From assembly GCF_000350225.1 (NCBI RefSeq), contig NW_005179101.1, positions 271,595-335,594 on the forward strand: a stretch of 64,000 nt of DNA, read 5' to 3'. Each line of letters begins with the position of its first letter. Position 1 is the stretch's first letter. Of the stretch, positions 41,096 through 51,395 are shown piece by piece. The position numbers and the translations under genes were made by a program. This stretch comes from Chondrus crispus (Eukaryota; Rhodophyta; Florideophyceae; Gigartinales; Gigartinaceae). Under the pieces are notes generated by a model. The model did not search any database and was not told the DNA's origin. It was given only the letters and a program-made list of their open reading frames with translations.

Positions 41096-43168
41096 ATGGA
41101 CGAAGAATCCCCGTCCCGTACGGCTCTAAAGGGAGCCATCAGCTCCGCCGTGGCCAATCGTCTGGCCATGACCTTTCCCGCCGAAGCAGGAGTCGACGGG
41201 CACTCGCAGCGCCACTCAACCGCTCCGGATTTTACGCTACCGCACGCTGAACCGATCTGCGCCGCACCCGGGATCGGTATGACGGCCCCTCACCCGGAGG
41301 GTAAGACCATTTACCTCCCACCAATTTGTGGTGCTACAGGAGGGCCCACAGAAAATGGTCCTCCCGTACTCGCCGATACGCCTGGCCCCTGCGGGACAGA
41401 AAACCGCCTGGGGCGCGTCGGGACAAAAAAGCGACAGCCGTATCGGTCGTGCAGAAGAAGCGCACCCGGCGCTCAAGGATATAACTCGGAGGGTACAGAA
41501 ATCCCCTCCGACGAAGAAGACCCAAGACGTCGCCACAGGGCGACGCACAAGAACCGCGACGGACGCTACGCGCGATACCGCGATGCAGGAGGGGTCGGTT
41601 ACCCCTCCAATGATAACCGCGAAGGACGCTATACGCGGTACCGCGATGGTGGAGGAGGTGGATACCTCTCCGATGACAAGGACACCGAGTCGGACGAATC
41701 GCGCAGAAGCGACCGCAGAGGTCGCAATGCGCGCGACCGACGTCAGTTCCGGCGAGAAGACTCCGACCTGGACGGCTACAGTAGCCCCGGCGGAGGAGGA
41801 GACCGCCGGTCTGCCCCGAGGCGGGATCCGAAACGGTTGCCGGTGATCAGGCCGCTGAACGACCTGTTCACCAAGGCTGTCAACTACCGCATGTATAGGC
41901 TTGAAAATCGCAGCGCGCGCTACGACGCGAGTACCGCGCGGCGAGTTAATCGTTATGGGAAGAAGTCGGACGTCCAGCTGAAAATCCACACGTTCGGTGG
42001 TCAGGATCCAATCGCGGTTCTAGGGTTTCTCGCGCGTTTCAAGATGACCTGCGACTACAATGGGGTCAGCGAAGGCGCGGCCGTTTGGGATTTCCAGTTC
42101 TATTTGACTGGGCAGGCTCACGCTTTGCTCCAGTCCAGGCTACACGGGAACACCATGGCGGTCGATGCGGAGCAGTGCGAAATGCTCGAAACCTACGCGG
42201 AAGTCGTTAAGTTTTTATTACGCACATACGCAACGGACGAAGTTATTTCTGAAGCGGTCGGTGATGTCACCTCCTTCCGTCAGAGCTCAAATATGACGGC
42301 GGAGGTGTACAGTTACCAGTTGTGGGACAAGGCGTTGCGCTGCGGAACCGTATTTTCGGACAGGCGCTTGAAGTCCCTTTTCGTTGAGGGACTTCTGCCA
42401 GCGACGTGCGCGCAGGTGCGGAATTATCTCGCGACGCATCCGGGCCTGGACTACTAAGCGGTGGCACGCTACGCGCAAGCGATAGGCCAGACGCACCGCT
42501 CGGCTCGCAGAAAGGCGACCTCGCTCGCGTCGCCTCAAGCACCGTCCGATTCGGTGAGAAGATTCACGCGCAACGCGCGGACAACGCTGGTGCTGTCGGT
42601 TGAGTCCCTGTCTGAACTCCCGACAGCGCGCGGAACCGAAACAGAGGAGATACTGGCGGTGACGGACCAGTTGGTGACGCTGAGCTCGCTTAGCTCGCCG
42701 CCGACCAGCTACCATCCGTCACCGGCATCGTCCCTGGCGGGCGCACCGATGGCGCCCGACCAACAAGGTGACGCGCGCGCATATCCGTACGGAAGGCTAG
42801 TACAGAACCAGCAGGTCGGGTTCTTCAACCAAGGGTTACCTGGACCCCCGCCGTGTCGGTTCTGCCTGGACCTGACGCACCGCCAGGAGCAATGTCCTGT
42901 GGTAGCGGATAGCGCGCTGCGTTTGAAGCTTTTACAGGCCCGCGAGGCCAATTATCAAGAGCTTCGGATCCGTAAAGGTCTCCGCCCGGGTTCGCCGTTC
43001 GAGCGTCAACCGCCGACCGCGTGGCGAAATTCGCTTCCGCAGGCTCCCACGGGGATCATCGTGGTCGAGCCGCGCGAGACCGTCCAATCGGAAGAACCCG
43101 CGCTACCGCTGACGGACGAGAGGATTGAGGACCTTGGATTGACGGGGGAAGCCGGGGAGGACGCGTAG
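41096..43168 (+). pseudogene. Ty3 gag of element B, one in-frame stop
   Basis: Starts at ATG 41096. It has an Arg/Asp/Gly-rich region with two or three copies of a (R)YRDGGG/EGRYTRYRD repeat (about 41550-41680), the capsid-like region PIAVLGFLARFKMTCDYN to TYAEVVKFLLRTYATDE, then a TAA at 42455-42457. The same frame continues to 43168 with a Ser/Thr-rich linker and zinc knuckle CRFCLDLTHRQEQC (C-x2-C-x4-H-x4-C). Only the stop breaks an otherwise open 690-codon frame. Confidence 0.85.
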
Positions 43169-43329
43169 AGGCGTCGACGATCCTCCCCGTGCCAAGCCTC
43201 AATGAACAAGGCACTCTTTCGACCGCTTCGGTGCGCGCGCAATCGCAGAGCCGACCAGACTAAGCGGCAATTTGCTTCTTCAAGAAGCAGAATTATAAGG
43301 TCACCGCAACGGTTGGACAACGACGCGCG

Positions 43330-44886
43330 ATGATGCGCGCCATCACGCCGGTTCTAGATTCGGGCGCCGGCCCGAATCTAATCCACCTACGCTGTGTGGC
43401 AGAACCGTGGCGCGCTGCCATCCAGTCCGCGCGGAGCCCGCCGCTCATCGACGCTTCGAGTAGGTCGATGAAGGCCCTCGGCGAGCTCAAACTGTACGTC
43501 CGGATTGGTGAGTTCGTCGCGCGCGTACCGTGGTTGGTTGTTACCAACCTTGCGGTGGACTGTATCCTCAGAACCACGTTCCTGGATCGCCACGTGAAGG
43601 CGATCCTGCCACCGCAGAGGAAGGTGCTGTTCCATCATGCGCCGTCCGTAGCGCTGACGGGGGTCACACGCTCGAGGCACGATCGCAAGATGGCCTCGAG
43701 GGGACCATCGCAGCAGCTCCCGCAGGAGGAAAATTCGGCCGACCGGAAGCGCGCGCAGTTCCCGACGAACGTACCGTCACGGAAAATTCGCGTGGTCAAG
43801 GGGGTCACGATACCCCCGATGACCCAAGCGATGGTACGCGTCGCAACACCGGTTGGGGGGCTTTGCTTCCTACAAAACCACTCCAAAACGGCGCATAAGA
43901 AATTATGCCTGATGGCCCAGGGGGTCATGGACCTCTTCCCGGGCGAGCCGTTTACGGTGCTCGTTAGCAACTTCAGAAACCGCGCGGTCCACGTCCCCAT
44001 GCATACCGTTGTCGGTCTTGCGTTTCCATCCCCCACAGACATACTGACAATTGGCGTGTCGACCCCCGGAGAGGCCGACGCTAAGGAAGGGGAGGGAACA
44101 AAAATAATTCCTCGACCGCTACGGAGGAACAGGCGCGACGCGAACAACCAGTTACGGGCGATGGCAGAATTAAATCCACCACCGCTACGGGAGGAGGCGC
44201 GACGCAAAGAACCGGAAACGGACGACGCCTGCAGTGGCAATCCCGCTAACGCAGATGAGCGGACCGATACGGGCGCGGAGAAGACCGGCTCGTGGGAAGA
44301 AGACGTCCACATTGGCGCAGGAGACAGTACCGTCCGGTCGGAAATTACGGACATGCTGTCCGAGTTCAAGGACGATTTTGACAAGAAGGTCCGCTTCCGT
44401 CCGGTCATTGTGACGAGCGATTTTGTGTACGTCGATCGCCCGCCCCGCCCGTTGACAAGCGTCGAGCGCCGCACGCGTGCGCAAGGTACGACCAGAACGG
44501 ACGAGCTCTCTGTCATACTACGACCGAAGACAGAGGGTCCGTTTCGCGTGCGCTCCGCTACGGACACCACGGTCCTCATCGAGCAGGACGGCGTGGAAAA
44601 ACGTGTGAGCATCGACCGCGTTACGAAGATACCGCGCGGGCCGGGGGATACCGTCACCCCGGCCACATCGACCGAATCGGACGCACAAGCCGCAACGCCA
44701 AGCGTGGAGTACGTCGTCGACCGCATTGTCGGACACCGTACTACGCGCGGCGGGATCGACTACAAGGTCCGGTGGTATGGATATACCGCTTCGGACGAAA
44801 CCTACGAGCCCGCCGATGGTGTTCCGCAGCCGTTTATCGACCGGTATTGGCGCTCGCGCCAACAAGGATCAAGCACGCATGCGTAG
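43330..44886 (+). CDS. Protease-chromodomain fusion ORF created by in-frame deletion of pol
   Basis: The 518-aa ORF begins with the protease (ITPVLDSGAGPNLIHL, then the NLAVDCILRTTFLDRHV block). After MLSEFKDDFDKKVRF, where RT should begin, the sequence jumps to the region that normally follows integrase (PKTEGPFRVRSATDTTVLIE, a GPF/Y-like module) and ends in a chromodomain (EYVVDRIVGHRTTRGGIDYK, VRWYGYTASDETYEP). RT, RNase H and the integrase core are missing but the frame is kept over 1.5 kb. Selection for a short non-autonomous form, or chance, could explain it. The frame is open about 50 bp upstream of the first ATG. Confidence 0.85.
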   Translation: MMRAITPVLDSGAGPNLIHLRCVAEPWRAAIQSARSPPLIDASSRSMKALGELKLYVRIGEFVARVPWLVVTNLAVDCILRTTFLDRHVKAILPPQRKVLFHHAPSVALTGVTRSRHDRKMASRGPSQQLPQEENSADRKRAQFPTNVPSRKIRVVKGVTIPPMTQAMVRVATPVGGLCFLQNHSKTAHKKLCLMAQGVMDLFPGEPFTVLVSNFRNRAVHVPMHTVVGLAFPSPTDILTIGVSTPGEADAKEGEGTKIIPRPLRRNRRDANNQLRAMAELNPPPLREEARRKEPETDDACSGNPANADERTDTGAEKTGSWEEDVHIGAGDSTVRSEITDMLSEFKDDFDKKVRFRPVIVTSDFVYVDRPPRPLTSVERRTRAQGTTRTDELSVILRPKTEGPFRVRSATDTTVLIEQDGVEKRVSIDRVTKIPRGPGDTVTPATSTESDAQAATPSVEYVVDRIVGHRTTRGGIDYKVRWYGYTASDETYEPADGVPQPFIDRYWRSRQQGSSTHA

Positions 44887-46275
44887 AGCAAGTTTCGGCC
44901 GCGCTCCGTCGCACCGCTCGGACGCTCGCTCACGCAAAAGCCTTTGGGAAAAACAAGCTGCGCACGTGCTATGCAGTCTCGGCGGCTATCTGCGCGCGAC
45001 TGCGCACCGCGAGGCAGTCCGTACCGGATGGATCCCGTGCAAATGGACGCAGATTCTTCCAAAATTGACCAACCCTCCGGGAGGGTGGTCAACAATGGTA
45101 ATTTCCCCCCAGCGCCCACCCGGATAGCTATCAGTAACGCCCGGCCGCACCGTTCGCATGATCGCGCTCGCACGCGCCTATGAAAATGGAGAGCTACCCC
45201 AGGAACCGATTCTTTGGATTGAGAGGTATCGCGTTCGCTGGCTTTTTAATTTAATCGCGATTTGGGCTACGTTTTTCCCTCCCACGCTGCAGGAAAAATC
45301 GTAGTCCATTTCCGATAAAGGCATCGCACTCCTGGGAGCATTCCGCGTCCGGGAGTGTCAACTCGGAAAACCCGCATTCGGATGAATTTGGAAACCAAAC
45401 AGGTTTTCTCCCGTTTCTTTCCGTTTCCTCTCGTTTCTTTCAGTTTCTAATTCGGGCTCGTGAAAAGTGGGCGCTTCGTACGGTTTGTGGATCGGTGTTG
45501 GCGCAATAGAGGTCGCTACCGCAAGCAACACGCGCGAAACTACCGTTTGGTGACATGCTTGTGGGGGGCTTTGCTCGCGCTGCTCTTAGGATGGAAAAAG
45601 GACGGGGTTTCTTATCAAATTGGCCAGCCCTCCGGGAGGGTGGTCGACAAGGGGATTTATCACAACCGTCCGCACGCCGATGGCGTCGCTCGCGGCGGCT
45701 CCGAATCGCTTCTTGGAGGCGCCCTGCCCGCAGCGGGCAGCGGCGGGGACTTTTTCGCGCGTACTGTACGTCGCGGCACGCAGACCGCATCGGACGAAAT
45801 GCCGCGCGCGAGCGACGGCACGGCCCACTCGGTGGCCGGTTGTTGGCGTTGCGATCGAAGTGCCGGAGCCGCTCGGGTCGACGCCGGAGCCCTCTCAGGG
45901 CTCGACTGCTGGCCGTACGGATGCGCTGCGCTGGTATTGTGATGGCCGACCGTTTTCGGCGGAAGGAAAACCTACTGTATGAGGATGCTGTCGCCGCGGG
46001 AGAAGGAGCTGGAATTTTCAGGAGAAGGTTAGGTGCGAGTTGAGGGGTTAAGCGTGCTTCGCGTGAGGGGAAGTTCCACGACGCGCTTACCGATTCGGAT
46101 GAAACAGTTGGCGCATCGACTGCCAGCTCGGAGACGTGGCGAGAGAAAAGCTCGTTCACGCGCTGGGGCTTCGGCCCTGGCATCGCGCGTGAAATTCATG
46201 GAAAAGCCGGAACGTAATTGCGTGGTCGGATGGGTGGTCGCTACGGGGACGTAGCGAAAGCTAAGGAAGGGGGTC
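44887..46275 (+). other. Non-coding 3' region of Ty3 element B with short direct repeats
   Basis: A block reading CCAACCCTCCGGGAGGGTGG at about 45071 recurs, slightly changed, at about 45625, each containing a small hairpin (CCCTCC/GGAGGG). C/T-rich TCTCGTTTCTTTC repeats occur near 45410-45450. Overlapping ORFs on both strands here follow no family and are probably spurious. Confidence 0.5.
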
Positions 46276-46942
46276 TGTAGTATAACGACGGACGCGCGCG
46301 CGGGGAGATTATTAACAGTGCGGCCGTGCACGGTGGACACGTGGGCGGGTGTACCCACGTATATGGAGCGCGCGCGTGCCGAGCGGTCGTAATCTGGCGT
46401 ACATGTACAGTAGTGCACGTGTCAGCCAAGCGGTAGTCTGCTAGTATTACGCGTGTACGCTAGCACACGTGGAATCCGTGCGGTAGTCTGTGAGCAGCGC
46501 GTGTGTACAGTAGTACACACTTGTAGCTGCAGCGTCCGCGCGGTATTTAGGAATTGAGGCGCTAGTTGTTTAATGGCGTACGGTACCTGGTACGCACAAG
46601 GCAGCAGGTACTGAATACTGGGACAGGTGTCCGAGGCGTCCCTCTGAGGGGTTAAGACCTAACACCCGCCCCCACCAGTAAACTGGGGCAAGCTCGCCCC
46701 AGTCCCCATCGCGCCTATTTACGTCTATTTCGGTTGTCTATCGCGCGCGCTGGCTTCTAACCCGTTACCAGTCCCTCCCGTTCACGCACCACGGGGCGAC
46801 TGCGCGTAACCGGCCAGTGAGCCACTCCCTTTTCGCGAGCTCGTCCGATCGGTTCAATTAGCGCGCCGCGTCCACGCCGCGTGCTCCCTCGCTATAGCCT
46901 CCGCCTCTCACCCAACCCAGGGCGGAGAGGAATTTTCCCACA
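46276..46942 (+). repeat. 3' LTR of Ty3 element B
   Basis: 667 bp, TGTAGTATAACG to TTTTCCCACA, right after a polypurine tract. Several internal segments show ACGTG/CACGT-rich hairpins (for example GTACATGTAC, GTGTACAGTAGTACACAC). The 3' half matches the solo LTR at 27643-28226. The 5 bp that follow are GATAA; no matching left copy is in the window. Confidence 0.85.
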
Positions 46943-47133
46943 GATAACACCGCACGACCACGAAGCGGAGTGTGACACAGGATGGAGGGAGGAATGGCGA
47001 TGCGAGCCAACGAATTGTAAGACCGAATAGCTTGAACGGGGATTTGTCCTAGAAGCATACCGGCGCCGTCGGCGAACGAGTAAGCAATGTCATCGAAGGC
47101 GCATACTAACAGGGGTTTCCGGTAGATCGGTTT
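46943..47133 (-). pseudogene. Host gene fragment: one exon with splice acceptor, cut by Ty3 LTR
   Basis: On the minus strand TTTGCACTAG at about 47143-47134 is a good 3' splice site, followed by an open protein-like exon KPIYRKPLLVCAFDDIAYSF, then GAGMLLGQIPVQAIRSYNSL and ARIAIPPSIL, running into the LTR at 46942. I do not recognise the protein. The acceptor lies inside the left arm of the inverted repeat; in the right arm the same acceptor is followed by only about 20 bases before a copia LTR interrupts it. Confidence 0.45.
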
Positions 47134-47353
47134 CTAGTGCAAAGATCGTTCTTTTCTATAGTTATGTTATAAGCCCACCAAAACGTTACAAAACTATTCC
47201 GCAGTCGTTGAAGACACTAGACAATAAGTAATGGGAGCTTCTTAGGGGTTCTGAAGTATCTTAGCGTCTTCTGCTTGCATTTTGACCCTGGGAGGTCTCT
47301 TGGTGCTCTTGTAGCCCTCCCCGTGACTGTCACGCCATCACGGTACCCGATAA
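47107..47353 (+). repeat. Left arm of a 247-bp inverted repeat pair
   Basis: Matches the complement of 59125-59372 with few differences, from TAACAGGGGTTTCCGG at the outer end to CATCACGGTA(C/G)CC at the inner end. The two arms enclose about 11.8 kb. The arm includes the splice acceptor described above and a protein-like exon (RDGVTVTGRATRAPRDLPG on the minus strand). Confidence 0.9.
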
Positions 47354-47439
47354 ATATTTTATATATTCGTTGGTCTCAAGCTCAGGAACTTGCACTTGGA
47401 GTCCGTGACGAAGAGTACCACCCCAGCTCGGAGCCTCAC

Positions 47440-48055
47440 TCAATCCGCCACGCCTCCCACACACCCGCCGGTCATTGTTCGCCGTTGCCATCAGATTCCC
47501 CCCGCGACGTTGACTCCCGCGCACATCACCTTGCCTCTATGCAACCGCCAGCACACCCCCTTTTTGCCGGCCTCCTGCGAGTCCACGGGCCACAATTAGC
47601 CGGCACTATCACCGATGTACAACCCGTTTCCGTCGCTCGCCAAGTTGTACGCCATCTTAGAATTGCGCTGCCCATGCCATCCCTCTGGGTTCATTTTGAG
47701 CACCTCCTCCCCGCCTCTGACGCCCTCGTTCCGCTTCTCTTGCTGCGCGGCGATCGCGACCCGCTCCAGCGCGAGCCATTGCACGACACTGTCCGCCGCG
47801 CAACTGTACACCTCGTCCCTTGTGGGCACGAACGCAAAAGTGGTGAGGTTGCAGTAGTGCACGTAGGCGGCGCTGCGGCCGGCAGCACGCGTCCAGGGAG
47901 TCGCCGAGGCGGACGTCGCTGACGCCTCACAAGCCCATGATGCCGGCCTTGTTTCCCGTGCCGATGTGGGTGCCGGCCCGGTGCCACTCGGCGGCCGTGA
48001 TCCGCTTCTGGTGGACGTGGTGTACGCAGCGCGACGCTATGTACATGAAGTTCAT
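47440..48055 (-). pseudogene. DDB2: DDB2-like WD40 protein fragment
   Basis: From an ATG at 48053-48055 the minus strand reads VHQKRITAAEWHRAGTHIGT and GNKAGIMGL, then a TGA where DDB2 has a Trp, then GVSDVRLGDSLDA; after a frameshift CNLTTFAFVPTRDEVYSCAA and MNPEGWHGQRNSKMAYNLAS; after another LHRGKVMCAGVNVAGG and LMATANNDRR. The RIT.LEWHP start, the NPDGWHG block and the HK.KV...N...LATAS..D block are landmarks of damaged-DNA-binding protein 2, the WD40 subunit of the UV-DDB repair complex. At least two frameshifts and one stop make it non-functional. Assignment is by motif recall, not search. Confidence 0.55.
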
Positions 48056-48213
48056 TCCTATCACTCCTTCTCGCTTCTTCTATCTCGATCTTGCCTTCTC
48101 TTATTGATTCAGAGAATGCTTTACTTCCTCTATCTTGGCATCAAGCTGCTTCTCTGTCGCATGCTGTGCACACCCAGAGTTTTAACAATCACTGTCGTCA
48201 GAGTTTTCCATCA

Positions 48214-48660
48214 TTAATTCGCTGGAGTGTCCAAGGAGGAGCTCCAGAAGCTCGTCTTTGGACACTCCAGCGACTTCCAGCTGATCTTGAAGAACTTCTC
48301 CTCATTCTTCACAACCTGCACATCGCTCCCCACGCCCCCATTCCTAAGCATCATCTGGATTTCCTTCTCACGCTCCTCAAACATCTTGAAGCCCTCCTCG
48401 ACAGCGCTCATATTCCTCCTATCCGTCTCTGCGGTTCCCTTCGCAAAGTTGAACACCTCCTTCTCGCAATTCTTGCCAACTACCCGCGCCCATTTGGCGC
48501 TGACCTTCTGCGACGCGATCTTATACGCCTGCTCGCGCTCCAGCTTGCCTCTGACAAGCTCGTGCAGCGGCAGGGCCAGGGCCTTCTCCCGCCCTCAATC
48601 ATGCGCGGGAGCTTCTTCCTGAGCTGCGCTAGCCCCGTCATGCGGTCCCCATCCCTCGCC
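48214..48660 (-). pseudogene. UTP14: UTP14-like nucleolar protein, N-terminal fragment
   Basis: On the minus strand LAQLRKKLPRMIEGG is followed, after a one-base shift at about 48590, by ALALPLHELVRGKLEREQAY, KVSAKWARVVGKNCEKEVF and an acidic coiled region to a stop at 48214. The pattern PLPxxxxxRxERxxAYxxxxxxVxKWxxxVxxNRxA is that of UTP14, an SSU processome component acting in 18S rRNA maturation. The matching C-terminal part is at 56.2-56.9 kb on the other strand. A perfect 12-bp hairpin (TGGAGTGTCCAA, 48223-48234, with 48258-48269) lies in the last codons. Confidence 0.55.
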
Positions 48661-49073
48661 ACCGCGTCCCCGCCGCCCGGCACATGCAGCATGTGCTCCA
48701 TCATGTCGCCCTGTCCTGCCCTTCGCGGTGCAGCACGGGCAGCGGCCTCTCCTCGCCCGCCGACACCACTTGGCACGCCAGCCGTTGCACTGCGCGAGAG
48801 CATTGCCCAATGGGACGTGCCATGGGCAAGGGGTGGCGGCGTCAGCAGGGCGTTGCTCCCCTGCCGAAGATTTTTCCAGCCTTCTCTCGGCATCATTGCT
48901 GTAGGGCTTATTCTCGATAGATTCCAGCGAAGGCTGCAGATTGGTCTTGACATTAGGCGCGAAAGCCTGGTATGCCCGGACCTTAGTCAGCCACTACGCG
49001 GGGCGCATGCTTCTGCTGCTTGTCGTAGCAGTATTCCACGGCGGTCCGCATTCGGACTTCGGCGTCGGTTCCC

Positions 49074-51395
49074 ATGCCACGCTCCAGCTCTGATTCAGAG
49101 TCCCAACGCGGTTCTGTGCGGCGCGGAAGAAGCTCTCGCAATCGCAATGCAATCAGCAAGTCAAAGTTCTCTGCTGCAATGAGGCGTAATGCGCTTGCGA
49201 ATGAAGCGGGGACGTACAAACCACCGGTGGAATGCTGCGCACAGCGATGTGGCCAGATCATTCCATTTCAGCAGTCGAGGGGCCTCCGTCGTTCCTTTTG
49301 CGCCGGCAAAACTCAAGTTCACCGGAAACGACTTCTCATCGGACTCGTGGCCGATCGAAATGCGCTTGACGACCGAGATTCTGATAGTGGATCGAGCAGC
49401 AAGAACAAGCCTGTTTTTCAGTACCATGGGATCGTAGTCTGTCGTTCATACATGCGCAGTGTAACAACAGCGTCGCCGGACTTACTTAATAGTGTGCTTG
49501 GTACTCCGCATGCGCCGTCTTCACCGTATGCCAATAGGCGCGCAAGATCTTTGGATGGCAGCAAGCACACTCTTGTTGCTGCGTATCTTCTCGGAGTGAA
49601 ATCTAGAGACGCTGACCACAGTCCGGAGCGCGATGTTTTCCATCTCCCACAACGCAACAAAATAGAGGTGTGGGAAGACTACTGTGAACAGGAGAGGGCG
49701 CTTGGTCGCCTCCCATGCGGTTACACGCACTTCGTGCGGACCTGGAAGGAGGTTGCACCTGAGATCAAGACGAGACGACTGCACGGGTTTGCTAGGTGTG
49801 ATACATGCGTCGAGTTTGACGAAGATTTGGATGGACCTCTGACCGCGGAGCAAAGAGAGGATACGCTGCGGAGACGGTCCGAGCATATCCAGTTCGTACG
49901 TGCAAGTCGTGCCATGTACTACGCGACAAGAGACGAAGCGCAGCTCCGCCCTGACAGGACGATTTCCTTGATTGTAGACGGCGCTGATCAAGTGAAGTAC
50001 GCATTGCCACATTTTGCGAGCAAATCGAAGGCTTCTTCAATTGGGCTGGGTATTCCCATACATCTCATTGGTGTACTGAACCACGGAGGGAAGTCAGCTG
50101 GTGCCGGAGCATTTTTGTTCACTGCGGAGGACTACAATCTAACTGGATCCAACCTTGTAGTCGAGGTGATTCACAGAGTTATTACGTCCGAGAGTAACCG
50201 ATTACAAGCCTTGGATCTCATATTACCGCCCGTGCTCTTTGTTCAACTCGACAACTGCACCCGCGAGAACAAAAACTCGTTGACTCATGGGTATTTTGAG
50301 CTGCTTGTCGTTCGAGGAGTATTCAAAAAAGTGGTGGCACGTTATCTGCCTAAAGGTCACACTCATGAGGACATTGATCAGATGTTTTCTAGGACTGGGG
50401 CAGGCATCCGTGATAAGAACATATGCACTATTCCTGAATTACATGCCGCGCTTGGAGAGAGCTTCACTCCGCAGCCGATCATATCACATATTGACTCAAC
50501 TATCAACACGAAAGCTCTGTTCGAGGTTAATAGGCTTCTTCGACCGTCCTCAGAGCTCAGTGGATTTACTGTGTACCACGAGTTCTCATTCACAGTTGAC
50601 GCAGCAGGTGCCTCTACGTGTGAGGTCAAGCTTTGGCCAATTTCGCAGAGTTCCGTGTCTCTACTGTCTTCTGGGCCGTCGGGGGGGTTTCTGCGCCCAG
50701 GCTTAAGTTTGGACCTACGAAAAATGACAATTCCTCCTCTTGTACGCAAGAAGAGCACTACAGAAGACGCGCACAGGATGACGCGACGCATTCAGGCAGT
50801 TGAACGTCGGATCGGTTCCCAGGCGAGCATGGAAGCTCTTAGAACTCTCATCGCAAGACTGACACTTGGTGGCGAAGTTCCATGCCCTTGGAACCTAAGC
50901 AATTGTCCAGAGATGAACGGGCATTACACACGCGATGCGGTATACATGAGAGAACGGCTGCCTGATGGGCGATGCGGAGAGTCGCTCTTGCCAGGCTCTG
51001 AAGATGAGGAGCCTGACTTCGACATGGATGAGATACCGATCGCGGGCGTGGAGTACAATGTGGGAGATCTTGTTGTGGTCCGACCGCACGTCACCCAGCT
51101 CAAGTTCGGGAGATTCTGGATTGGAGCGATAGTGAAGAGGAAAAAGACCAATCCTGTTCCTGGGCAAGAGCAACGCATCGCGGTGTTGTGGGTCCAATGG
51201 ATGGAACCCGAAAATGGAGTCGCAGAGCTGACAGCTAAATTTTGCCCTGCGGTTGGCGATGCTGACGAAATCTATGTCGATTCCGTTCTCTGCAAATTTC
51301 CTAAGCTTCTCCGGAGCGGGCAGCTCCCAGTGAAAGTACAAAAAGAAATATCGAGGACGTTAGTCACGTGTGAATCTCGAGATGCTGGTGGCTAG
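49074..51395 (+). CDS. DUF7869-type protein with DDE-like arrangement and C-terminal SH3/BAH-like domain
   Basis: The 773-aa ORF begins at an ATG and has no breaks. An N-terminal Cys motif (CCAQRCGQI, residues 54-62) and CRSYMRSVTTASPDLLNSVL (123-142) precede LPCGYTHFVRTWKE and FARCDTCVEF (239-248). The core has VDGADQ (Asp302), QLDNCTRENKNS (Asp393) and GHTHEDIDQMFSRTG (430-442). I recognise this order from large uncharacterised proteins of cnidarians, oomycetes and fungi labelled DUF7869. Asp, Asp and an acidic cluster on a probable RNase H-like fold resemble a DDE transposase; that is inference. Residues about 670-735 (VGDLVVVRPHVTQLKFGRFW, then VLWVQWME) resemble the SH3/BAH-like domain seen at the C-terminus of the same proteins. 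Its neighbour is a DNA methyltransferase gene in the same direction. Confidence 0.75.
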   Translation: MPRSSSDSESQRGSVRRGRSSRNRNAISKSKFSAAMRRNALANEAGTYKPPVECCAQRCGQIIPFQQSRGLRRSFCAGKTQVHRKRLLIGLVADRNALDDRDSDSGSSSKNKPVFQYHGIVVCRSYMRSVTTASPDLLNSVLGTPHAPSSPYANRRARSLDGSKHTLVAAYLLGVKSRDADHSPERDVFHLPQRNKIEVWEDYCEQERALGRLPCGYTHFVRTWKEVAPEIKTRRLHGFARCDTCVEFDEDLDGPLTAEQREDTLRRRSEHIQFVRASRAMYYATRDEAQLRPDRTISLIVDGADQVKYALPHFASKSKASSIGLGIPIHLIGVLNHGGKSAGAGAFLFTAEDYNLTGSNLVVEVIHRVITSESNRLQALDLILPPVLFVQLDNCTRENKNSLTHGYFELLVVRGVFKKVVARYLPKGHTHEDIDQMFSRTGAGIRDKNICTIPELHAALGESFTPQPIISHIDSTINTKALFEVNRLLRPSSELSGFTVYHEFSFTVDAAGASTCEVKLWPISQSSVSLLSSGPSGGFLRPGLSLDLRKMTIPPLVRKKSTTEDAHRMTRRIQAVERRIGSQASMEALRTLIARLTLGGEVPCPWNLSNCPEMNGHYTRDAVYMRERLPDGRCGESLLPGSEDEEPDFDMDEIPIAGVEYNVGDLVVVRPHVTQLKFGRFWIGAIVKRKKTNPVPGQEQRIAVLWVQWMEPENGVAELTAKFCPAVGDADEIYVDSVLCKFPKLLRSGQLPVKVQKEISRTLVTCESRDAGG

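Larger units (their letters stand above)
41091..46942 (+). mobile_element. Ty3/gypsy element B, plus strand, RT-RH-IN deleted, no 5' LTR
   Basis: Contains gag (41096-43168), a protease-chromodomain fusion ORF (43330-44886), a 1.4-kb non-coding 3' region, polypurine tract AAGGAAGGGGG (about 46263-46273) and a 3' LTR (46276-46942). No LTR precedes gag: element A on the other strand abuts within about 10 bp of the gag start. The element can only have moved with enzymes supplied by another copy. Confidence 0.8.

Noticed and set aside
43635-44726. 363-codon minus-strand ORF
   Set aside because: Exact antisense of the protease-chromodomain ORF, whose domains are clear.
45440-46183. 247-codon minus-strand ORF in the 3' region of Ty3 element B
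   Set aside because: It is Arg/Ser-rich, overlaps ORFs in all other frames and has no motif; GC-rich non-coding DNA explains it.
28351-46942. A single Ty3 element with both LTRs
   Set aside because: The LTRs at the two ends belong to different orientations and differ in sequence, and the two gag genes face each other; two elements are needed.
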